NCBI RefSeq assembly: GCF_021545845.1
Contig: NZ_CP088923.1
Coordinates: 310,001 to 374,000, forward strand
Length of the DNA stretch: 64,000 nucleotides
DNA from: Rhodanobacter thiooxydans
Lineage (GTDB): Bacteria; Pseudomonadota; Gammaproteobacteria; Xanthomonadales; Rhodanobacteraceae
Reading direction: 5' to 3'
In this document: piece after piece, positions 52,085 to 58,922 of the stretch
Layout of the letters: the number at the start of each line of letters is the position of its first letter
Position numbering within the stretch: the stretch's first letter is position 1
Program-made: the position numbers and the translations under genes
Notes under the pieces: generated by a model
What the model was told of the DNA's origin: nothing
Database searches by the model: none
The model's input: the letters and a program-made list of their open reading frames with translations, nothing else

Positions 52085-52531
52085 CTACCGGTTGCCCTTG
52101 GCTACCGGCAGCTGCGCCGCGTGCCAGGCCAGCACGCCGCCGCCCAGCGTGTAGACCTTGCCGAAGCCGGCCTTGGCCAGCCGCTGCGAGGCCTTCAGCG
52201 AATTGCCGCGGCCATCCTTGTCCATCACCACCACCGGCAGTTCCTTCGCCTTGGCCAGGTCCTTGTGCTCGGGGTCGAACTGGCTCATTGCCACGTGGCG
52301 GGCGCCGGGCACGTGCATCTTCTCGAACTCGGCGATTGCCGACAGGTCGATCAGCAGCGGGCTTTCGCGGTTCATCAGCTGGGTCAGCCCGGCCGGGCTG
52401 AGCTCCTTGATCTTGCTGAACAGCGTACTGACCTGCATGACGATCAGCGCCAGCAGCAGGATCACGAACAGGGCGGACAAGGCGGCATGGTTGCCGACAA
52501 ATTCGGGCAGCTTGTGCAGGAAATCGTTCAT
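52085..52531 (-). CDS. Membrane-anchored rhodanese-like protein (148 aa)
   Basis: An N-terminal membrane helix (ALSALFVILLLALIVMQVST) is followed by a rhodanese domain: PLLIDLSAIAEFEKMHVPGARHV and VVVMDKDGRGNSLKASQRLAKAGF, then VYTLGGGVLAWHAA. The active-site Cys of the C-x4-R loop is replaced by Asp (MDKDGRGN), so sulfur transfer is unlikely, as in YibN-type proteins. The TAG stop codon coincides with the CT-core junction of the IS110 insertion, so translation is intact. Confidence 0.82.
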   Translation of the reverse strand: MNDFLHKLPEFVGNHAALSALFVILLLALIVMQVSTLFSKIKELSPAGLTQLMNRESPLLIDLSAIAEFEKMHVPGARHVAMSQFDPEHKDLAKAKELPVVVMDKDGRGNSLKASQRLAKAGFGKVYTLGGGVLAWHAAQLPVAKGNR

Positions 52532-52608
52532 CGTCAGTCCACAGGTGCCGTGGCCGCACCAGTTCGGGTAAACCGGCAATTATACGGATATGTCGCGGGG
52601 CGCGCGGC

Positions 52609-53022
52609 TCAGTCCTGGGTGATGTCCGGCAGGCCGCTGGTCAGCCACCAGCGCTTGGCCTTCTCGTCGTAGTGCCAGCGCTGGTGATCGACCACGCTGC
52701 GCTCGGACTGGGTGTGGATGTTGACCAGGTTGATCAGCACGGTCTGCTGCACGTCGAAGTCGCCGCTCGGCACCGGGCCGGCGCCGTCGTCGTACTCGCT
52801 CACCCGCACCTGCTGGTAGCGCGCCAGCTGCAGCGGGGTCAGCGGATGGGCGGTGCGCATCGCCGGGTCGATGAACTGCGCGGCGCTGCGGAAGTCGCCC
52901 CAGCGCAAGGTGCTGCCGTAGGCCTTCAGCGTGGTGGTCAGCGCGTCGCTGCGGGTCTTGGTGGCGCAGCTGGCCAGCAGCAGCACGGGCAGCACGACGA
53001 GAATGCTCAGGATGCGACGCAT
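52609..53022 (-). CDS. Hypothetical lipoprotein (137 aa)
   Basis: MRRILSILVVLPVLLLASCATK has a clear lipobox (LLASC). The mature part (LKAYGSTLRWGDFRSAAQFIDP, DVQQTVLINLVNIHTQSERSV, RWHYDEKAKRWWLTSGLPDI) has a fold pattern seen in small alpha+beta periplasmic domains with a strongly conserved-looking Trp-rich end. Similar proteins of unknown function occur in xanthomonads. Followed on the same strand by the rhodanese gene after 77 bp. Confidence 0.75.
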   Translation of the reverse strand: MRRILSILVVLPVLLLASCATKTRSDALTTTLKAYGSTLRWGDFRSAAQFIDPAMRTAHPLTPLQLARYQQVRVSEYDDGAGPVPSGDFDVQQTVLINLVNIHTQSERSVVDHQRWHYDEKAKRWWLTSGLPDITQD

Positions 53023-53081
53023 GGATGGCTCCTCCCCCGATGGATATCCGGCCATTCTGCACCAAGTGGCGGCGAGCGACT

Positions 53082-53555
53082 TCAGCCGCGGCGTTTGGCG
53101 ACGAAGCGCGCGCCCAGGGTACAGGCGGGCGCGCCGACCTCGTCGGGCACCACGCAGTCGACGCCGATGCGCGCCTTGCCGCGTGCCTCGATCGTACTGA
53201 AGAAGGTGGCCCAGTCGGCCTCGGCGGCGAGCCGTGCCTCGCTGCGGAAGTCCCGCCACAGCGGCGTCAGGTAGCGCACGGTCGATTCGGCGACGAACAC
53301 GTCGCAGTCCAGTTCGCGCCGGCGCAGCGCCAGTTCCACCAGCGCCCAGCCGCTCAGGGTCATCAGGCTGACCAGGCTGCCGCCGAACGCGCAACCCTTG
53401 TCGTTGACGTTCGGCGGCAGCGGCGCGTGCAGGGCCAGGTGCCCGTCGTCGCAACCGGCCAGTTGCAGGTCCATCGCGCGGGCCAGCGGGATTTCGTCGC
53501 GGATGAAGCGGATCAGCTGTTGCGCGTGCAAGGTGGCGTCGTCGGTGCTGCTCAC
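53082..53555 (-). CDS. Thioesterase domain-containing protein (YiiD C-terminal type)
   Basis: 157 aa hotdog protein. APLPPNVNDKGCAFGGSLVSLMTLSGWALVE is the YiiD-type core (NVNDKGCAFGGS holds the conserved Asn and Gly-Gly); ESTVRYLTPLWRDFRSEARL follows. The N-terminal acetyltransferase domain of E. coli YiiD (FabY-like) is missing. The start is GTG (53555), because upstream residues match nothing. Likely hydrolyses acyl-CoA; substrate unknown. Divergent from hemD by 60 bp. Confidence 0.82.
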   Translation of the reverse strand: MSSTDDATLHAQQLIRFIRDEIPLARAMDLQLAGCDDGHLALHAPLPPNVNDKGCAFGGSLVSLMTLSGWALVELALRRRELDCDVFVAESTVRYLTPLWRDFRSEARLAAEADWATFFSTIEARGKARIGVDCVVPDEVGAPACTLGARFVAKRRG

Positions 53556-53615
53556 GTGGTCGGGGTTCCTGCGGAGGGGAGCCCGCCAGTGTAGGGCGGC
53601 CGCTACACTGGGGCC

Positions 53616-54395
53616 ATGACAGTGACCGCACGACAACACCCCCGGGACAAGCCGGATCTGCGCGGCCGCAGCGTGGTGATCACCCGCCCGGCCGGCACCG
53701 CGTCGGCACTGGCGCGCCGGGTGCGTGCACTCGGTGGCGTGCCGCTGCTGCTGCCGGGCCTGGCCCTGCGCAGCGTGGCGGATGCTGTGGACGCGCGCCG
53801 TGGCCTGCGCGCGGCGCTGGCGGCGGAGCTGATCGTCTTCACCAGCCCGGCCGCGGTGCGCCACGCCGCCGCCTTGTTGCCGCTGCGAACCACGGCCGCG
53901 GTGTTGGCGGTAGGCCAGGGCACCGCGCGGGCCCTGCGCCGGCACGGCATCGCCACGCCGCTGGCGCCGCAGCGGCAGGACAGCGAAGGCCTGCTTGAAC
54001 ATCCCGAGTTGCGGGAACTGCGCGGTCGCCGGGTGGCGCTGGTCGGTGCGCCCGGCGGTCGCGGCGTGCTGCGCGAACAGCTCGCCGCCCGTGGCGCGCA
54101 GTTGCAGGAGGTGCATGTCTACCGGCGGGTGCCGCCGCGGCTGGACCGGCGTCACATCGAGGCGTTGCTGCGCTTGCCGGCTTCGGCGCGGGTGCTGCTG
54201 TCCAGCGCCGAGGCGCTGCATCACCTGCAGCAGGGGCTGCCGGCGGCGGCGTGGGCGCGGCTGTGTGCGGCGACCGCGGTGGTCAGCAGCGAGCGGCTGG
54301 CGGTGGCGGCGCGTGTGGCCGGGTTCGCGCGCATCGTGCCGGCCGCCTCGGCGCTTTCGGCCGACCTGCTCGACGCGGCCGCCCGCACGGGCTGA
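53616..54395 (+). CDS. hemD: Uroporphyrinogen-III synthase
   Basis: Closes and flips the D ring of hydroxymethylbilane. 259 aa, weakly conserved as usual: LRGRSVVITRPAGTASALARR at the start, LIVFTSPAAVRHA, LAVGQGTARALRRHG and VLLSSAEALHHL are the recognisable stretches. Identification is supported by hemX and hemY downstream. hemC is not adjacent. A 278-bp gap with repeated hairpins separates hemD from hemX, so they may be transcribed separately. Confidence 0.9.
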   Translation: MTVTARQHPRDKPDLRGRSVVITRPAGTASALARRVRALGGVPLLLPGLALRSVADAVDARRGLRAALAAELIVFTSPAAVRHAAALLPLRTTAAVLAVGQGTARALRRHGIATPLAPQRQDSEGLLEHPELRELRGRRVALVGAPGGRGVLREQLAARGAQLQEVHVYRRVPPRLDRRHIEALLRLPASARVLLSSAEALHHLQQGLPAAAWARLCAATAVVSSERLAVAARVAGFARIVPAASALSADLLDAAARTG

Positions 54396-54397
54396 GC

Positions 54398-54622
54398 GGT
54401 TGAGTTTTTCAACCTCGAAGCCCGGCCATGCATGGCCGGGCGCGGATCGGGCACGCCAGTGCCTGATTCGCGTGAGCGAGTCCGGACAAATCCGCCGGGA
54501 GCGGATTTGAACAGCCGCAGGCTGGCCCACAGGGGGGGCATGCCATGGATGGCATGCACACATGTGCCGGACTCGCGATCGAAGAAAACCACAGGATGTG
54601 GTTTTCTTCACAAGCACTGAGC
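54398..54622. repeat. Train of hairpins after hemD (repeat family shared with 13.9 kb)
   Basis: Starts two bases after the hemD stop with GGTTG-AGTTTTT-CAACC, then GCCCGGCCATGCATGGCCGGGC. Next comes GCGAGTCCGG (about 54476) facing CCGGACTCGC (about 54568) around a GGCATGCCATGGATGGCATGC-like core (given as GCATGCCAT and ATGGCATGC). It ends with GAAGAAAACCACA/TGTGGTTTTCTTC (54581-54609) and CACAAGCACTGAGC. The order and ends match 13883-14132. Confidence 0.8.
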
Positions 54623-54673
54623 CTTTCACGCCGGTGCTACGAACGCGTCCGTATGGGCTGCTAGCATGCGCGC

Positions 54674-55819
54674 ATGAGCAACGTAGACCAGCCGAACGAG
54701 TCCATCGCGCCCGAGGGCGCCCGTCCCGATTCCGCTGCGACCGGCGCCGCGCCGATCGATCCACCCATGCGCGCCTCGCGCCCGGCGCGATCCGCCCCGC
54801 GTCCGCGCCGTGGCGGCAGCCTGGCACTCGCGGTGCTGCTGGCGCTGCTCGCGGTGGGCGTCTCCGGCTACGTCGGCTGGCGCCAATGGCAGCAAGAGCA
54901 GCGCAGCGCCGCTGACAACCAGAGTATCGCCAGCCTGCAGCCGCGCGTGGCCACGCTGGAAACCACGCTGACCACCCTCGGTGACCAGCGCAGCAGCCTG
55001 AACCAGCGGCTGGATGACGCGGCCCGGGTCAACCGTTCGCTGCGCGAGGAGCTGCTCGGTCAGGCCGAGCGCACGCGCCATCTCGAGGATGCGGTGGCCA
55101 AGCTGGCCGAGAAGAGCCTGAGCGGCGGCGACGGCGTGCTGCTGGACGAGGCCGAATCGCTGCTGCGCATGGCCGGCGAACGTTACACGCTGTTCCATGA
55201 CGCGCAGGGCGCGGCCGCCGCGTATGCGCTGGCCGACCAGACCCTGGCCGCGGTCAACGACGGTGCCTTCGGCGGCCTGCGCCAGAGCGTCAACGCCGAG
55301 CGCGAGGCGCTGGTGAAGAGCCAGCCGGCCAGCCAGGCCAGCGCGCTGCAGCAGCTGGTGGCCTTGCGCGACGCACTCGCCACGCTGCCGCTGAAGCCGC
55401 TCGACAGCACCCCGACCGAGGCCACCGATACCTGGTCGCGCATCCGCCGCGCGCTCGCCAGCGTAGTCAGCGTGCAACGCGACGATGGCGCGCCGCTGGC
55501 GGTCGCCGATGCGCGCTTCGCGCGCGAACTGGCCGCGCTCGACCTGGCCCAGGCGCAGGCCGCCTTGCTGGCATACGAAAGCAAGGGCTATGCGGCCGCA
55601 CTGCAGCGGGTGGATGGCGCGCTGGCCAGCCAGTTCGACGCCAGGGCGCCGGCGGTGCAGCAGGCCCGCGAGACCTTGAAGCGGCTCGCCGGCCAGTTGC
55701 CGGCAAACGCGCCAGTGCAGTTGGGCGCCGCATTGAGCGAACTGCGCAATCTGCGCGCGGTGCATGCGCTCAGCCCCGCGCGCAGCAGTTCCGCGGCGGC
55801 GGGCGGGGCCCGGCCATGA
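54674..55819 (+). CDS. hemX: HemX family protein (uroporphyrinogen-III C-methyltransferase-like)
   Basis: 381 aa. A Pro/Arg-rich cytosolic N-terminus is followed by one membrane helix (LALAVLLALLAVGVSGYVGW), then a coiled-coil region (WQQEQRSAADNQSIASLQ up to about residue 150) and the HemX domain with VLLDEAESLLRMAGERYTLF and ALDLAQAQAALLAYESKGY. No methyltransferase motif is present; the old name is misleading. HemX is thought to organise heme-synthesis enzymes at the membrane. It overlaps hemY by four bases (ATGA). Confidence 0.9.
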   Translation: MSNVDQPNESIAPEGARPDSAATGAAPIDPPMRASRPARSAPRPRRGGSLALAVLLALLAVGVSGYVGWRQWQQEQRSAADNQSIASLQPRVATLETTLTTLGDQRSSLNQRLDDAARVNRSLREELLGQAERTRHLEDAVAKLAEKSLSGGDGVLLDEAESLLRMAGERYTLFHDAQGAAAAYALADQTLAAVNDGAFGGLRQSVNAEREALVKSQPASQASALQQLVALRDALATLPLKPLDSTPTEATDTWSRIRRALASVVSVQRDDGAPLAVADARFARELAALDLAQAQAALLAYESKGYAAALQRVDGALASQFDARAPAVQQARETLKRLAGQLPANAPVQLGAALSELRNLRAVHALSPARSSSAAAGGARP

Positions 55820-57072
55820 GACCCTGGTACGCGATCGGCCTGCTGGTGCTCGCCGCCGCGCTGGCCGCCTTCGGCTGGCACTGGGTGGCGGAGGATCCTG
55901 GCTACGTGCTGCTGCGCCTGCGCGGCTGGCGGGTGGAGACCACGGTGGTGGCAGCGGTGGGCATGCTGCTGCTGGCGTGGGCGCTAGTCAGCGTATTGTG
56001 GCGGTTGCTGCGCTGGCCGTTCGGCGCGTTCTCGCGGCGCCAACGACGGCTCAGCCAGCAGCGCCTCGGCGCCGGCCTGATCGCGTTGATGGAAGGCCGC
56101 CATGGCGACGCCGAGCGCGACCTCAACCGCGCTTCGCGGCTGGACAGCCTGCGCGGCCCGGCCCTGCTCGCCGCCGCCGAGGCCGCCCTGCGCCGCGGCG
56201 AACACGGCCGCGCGCTGGAAGCGCTGGACCAGGCGGCGCAGTCCGCACCGCAGGCGGCCCGCGTGCTGCGCGCCCGCCTGCTGCGCCGCGAAGGCAAGCC
56301 GGCCGAGGCGCTGGCGTTGCTTGCGCCTGAAGCGGACAAGGGCACGCTGACGCCGGGCGGCTGGCGCGAACTGGCGCACGCGGCGCTGGCCAGCGGCGAC
56401 CTGCGGCGCGCGCGCGAAGCGCTGGCGCCGCTACAGAAGAGCGGCGCGCTCGGCCACCGCGCCTATGCCGCGCTGGAAGCGCAGGTGCTGGTCGCCACCC
56501 TGCAGGCCGCGGCGGACGGCGCCGACCTCAACGCGTTGTGGACGCAGCTGCCGAAAACCCAGCGCCGGGTGCCCGCGGTGATCGACGCCTACGCCCGCCG
56601 CGCCGCCGCGTTCGGGCTGACCCTGCCGGCGATGGACGAAGTGGAATCCGCGCTGCGCCGCGAGTGGTCGCCGCTGTTGATCGAAACCTACGGCAGCCTG
56701 GCCGGCGACGACGTCGAGGCGCGCCTGCGCCGCGCCGAAGGCTGGCTCGACGCGCACCCGAACGACGCCAACCTGCTGCTCACGCTCGGCCGCATGTGCG
56801 TGCGGCTGAAGCTATGGGGCAAGGCGCGGCAATACCTGCAGCGCTCGCTGGCGCTGTCGCCAGGCAGTGCCGCCTGGGAAGCCCTGGGCGACGCGTTCGC
56901 AGGCCAGGGCGATACGGAGCAGGCGCAACGCTGCTATCGCAACGCACTGGCGTTTGGCCGTGGCGATGCGGTTGCTCCGCTGGCGCAAACCGCCAACCCC
57001 GGTCAGCCCGATACGCAGCCGATTGCGATCGAGGAGCGCGACATGCATGGGGTGCCGCGGTTGCGCGAGTAG
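55816..57072 (+). CDS. hemY: Heme biosynthesis protein HemY (TPR)
   Basis: 418 aa. Two N-terminal helices (YAIGLLVLAAALAAFGWHW and TTVVAAVGMLLLAWALVSVLW) frame AEDPGYVLLRLRGWRVET, the HemY_N signature. The rest is a TPR solenoid (GLIALMEGRHGDAERDLNRA, LLLTLGRMCVRLKLWGKARQ, AWEALGDAFAGQGDTEQAQR). Forms the membrane heme-biosynthesis complex with HemX. Last gene of the cluster. Confidence 0.92.
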   Translation: MRPWYAIGLLVLAAALAAFGWHWVAEDPGYVLLRLRGWRVETTVVAAVGMLLLAWALVSVLWRLLRWPFGAFSRRQRRLSQQRLGAGLIALMEGRHGDAERDLNRASRLDSLRGPALLAAAEAALRRGEHGRALEALDQAAQSAPQAARVLRARLLRREGKPAEALALLAPEADKGTLTPGGWRELAHAALASGDLRRAREALAPLQKSGALGHRAYAALEAQVLVATLQAAADGADLNALWTQLPKTQRRVPAVIDAYARRAAAFGLTLPAMDEVESALRREWSPLLIETYGSLAGDDVEARLRRAEGWLDAHPNDANLLLTLGRMCVRLKLWGKARQYLQRSLALSPGSAAWEALGDAFAGQGDTEQAQRCYRNALAFGRGDAVAPLAQTANPGQPDTQPIAIEERDMHGVPRLRE

Positions 57073-57111
57073 ATCCTGGCGGCGACATGGCAGGGCTGGG
57101 CCATCGGATGC

Positions 57112-57702
57112 CTACCGGGCCGCTGGCAGGTCGAACAGCTTCGGATCACAGGTTGCGGCGACGTCGTAGCCGAAGGCGTAGTAAAGCTGCGACTTCAGCT
57201 TGCCATCGGCGATCAGGAACAGGTTGCTGCCCTCACTGCCCAGGCAGGTTTGTACGCGAGGCGTGTTGCCTGCCGATGCCGTTCCGATGTGAAGAATCGT
57301 TCCGGCAGATGCCGGGTCGGCACTCACCGTTGCCGCGCCGATCACCGCAGCCCCGATGAACGGGTCGCCTTTCAACGCGGCCGGCGCCCGTTTCAGCCGA
57401 TAGCGGAATACCGGATTGCCGAACAGCGCGTCGGTGACCGGCTCGGTCGATGCGCCTGGCGCCTCCAGTGCGTCGCCTTGCAGGTGCAGGCAGCACTGCA
57501 CGGCACCGCCAGCGGTGGGATATTGCAGCTGGACCGTGGCCGTCGCGGCAAGATGGCCATCGGTGGTGTAAAGCCAGGCTATGCCGTCGGTGGCGGCCAC
57601 GAAGCCGGTTTCGACCCGGGCAACGTCCTTTGCCGGTTCGGCAGCACACACCGCGGCGGCGGTACAGGCCAGCACGATCAGGGTGCGATGTATAGGTCTC
57701 AT
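57112..57702 (-). CDS. Hypothetical secreted protein (196 aa)
   Basis: Signal peptide MRPIHRTLIVLACTAAAVCA, then a domain with four or more Cys (GAVQCCLHLQGD, RVQTCLGSEGSNLF, DVAATCDPKLFDL) and many short beta-strands. No family recognised. Similar length and pattern occur in unnamed proteins of xanthomonads. Isolated gene, convergent with hemY across 39 bp. Confidence 0.55.
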   Translation of the reverse strand: MRPIHRTLIVLACTAAAVCAAEPAKDVARVETGFVAATDGIAWLYTTDGHLAATATVQLQYPTAGGAVQCCLHLQGDALEAPGASTEPVTDALFGNPVFRYRLKRAPAALKGDPFIGAAVIGAATVSADPASAGTILHIGTASAGNTPRVQTCLGSEGSNLFLIADGKLKSQLYYAFGYDVAATCDPKLFDLPAAR

Positions 57703-57899
57703 CATCGTTCCGTCGTCCGACCCGGGTGGCGGGAGCAGGTTATCGGAATTTCCCTGGACGGTGCTGGGTCAAGCTAAATCCGCGGTTGGCACGAATCAAG
57801 CCGGTTGGCACGAGTCGTTGCGGCCGCGGGCAAGTGTTCCGGACCGCGAACTTCCATCCGCCATGCCGGTCCCATGCCAGACCCTGACCGGAGCAACGC

Positions 57900-58919
57900 A
57901 TGGAACACGGACACGTCGGACTTCTGGGTATGGCTTGCATCGGCCTGCTGATCGCCACTTCCGCCATGGCTGGATCGCCAGCGCCCGCGACGACGCCGGA
58001 TAGTTACGCGAAGCCGGACCAACGCGTCGCCATCGGCCACGGGCGCAGCCTCAACCTGCGCTGCAGCGGCAGCGGGCCGGTGACGGTGCTGCTGGAGTCC
58101 GGCTCGCACGCCGACTCGCAGAGCTGGTTCCGCGTGCAGCCGCTGCTGGCGAGGCAGGCGCGTGTGTGTTCCTACGACCGCGCGGGCTACGGTTTCAGCG
58201 ACGCGGGCCCGCTGCCGCGCGGGCTCGAGGCCGACGTGGCCGACCTGTATGCGCTGATTCGCGCGGCCGACCTGCATGTGCCGCTGGTGCTGGTGGGGCA
58301 TTCGCTGGGCAGCAACATCGTGCGCCGCTACACCAGCGAGCATGCCGGCGACGTCGCCGGCATGGTGCTGGTCGATCCGTCTGCCCAAGACCTGGGCCGT
58401 TTCCTGCCGGCGCAGTGGATGAAGGACGATGCGGCGCTGAACCGGCAGCGCGATGCGTTCATCGCCAGCTGCGAGCAGGGCGCCGAACATGGCCAGTTGG
58501 CCGCACCGTCGCCGGCGCTGGCGCAGTGCATCGGCGGGCCGGCGCCATGGGAAAGCCCGGCCGTGGCGGCAGCCAAGCACGCGCGCAAGCTGCAGCAGGC
58601 GTTCTGGCATACCTTGCGTTCGGAGCTGGCGCAGAACGTGTCGGTGTTCGCGCCGCCGGTGCCGGCGGACGAATCGCACGGCGATACCCCACTGGTGGTG
58701 CTGCAGGCCGCGGGCACCTATGCCGACGCGCCGGCGGGCATGCGCAAGTCGCTGGAGGCGGCGCGTGACGCAACCCAGCAGCGCATCGTGGCGAGTTCGA
58801 CCCGCGGCGAACTGCGCAAGGTGGCCGATACCTCGCACGACATCGAGATGGACCAGCCGCAAGCCGTGGCCGATGCCGTCACGCGCGTGCTGAAGCAACT
58901 CGCGGCGAAGCACGGTTGA
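57900..58919 (+). CDS. Secreted alpha/beta hydrolase (339 aa)
   Basis: A signal peptide (HVGLLGMACIGLLIATSAMAGS) precedes an alpha/beta-hydrolase domain: LLESGSHADSQSW (oxyanion region), SYDRAGYGFSDAG, nucleophile Ser in LVGHSLGSNIVRR, and His in VADTSHDIEMDQP near the end. The lid region (about residues 165-240) is long. Close to unnamed hydrolases that act on small esters or lactones. Three bases separate its stop from the convergent uvrD stop. Confidence 0.82.
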   Translation: MEHGHVGLLGMACIGLLIATSAMAGSPAPATTPDSYAKPDQRVAIGHGRSLNLRCSGSGPVTVLLESGSHADSQSWFRVQPLLARQARVCSYDRAGYGFSDAGPLPRGLEADVADLYALIRAADLHVPLVLVGHSLGSNIVRRYTSEHAGDVAGMVLVDPSAQDLGRFLPAQWMKDDAALNRQRDAFIASCEQGAEHGQLAAPSPALAQCIGGPAPWESPAVAAAKHARKLQQAFWHTLRSELAQNVSVFAPPVPADESHGDTPLVVLQAAGTYADAPAGMRKSLEAARDATQQRIVASSTRGELRKVADTSHDIEMDQPQAVADAVTRVLKQLAAKHG

Positions 58920-58922
58920 CGG

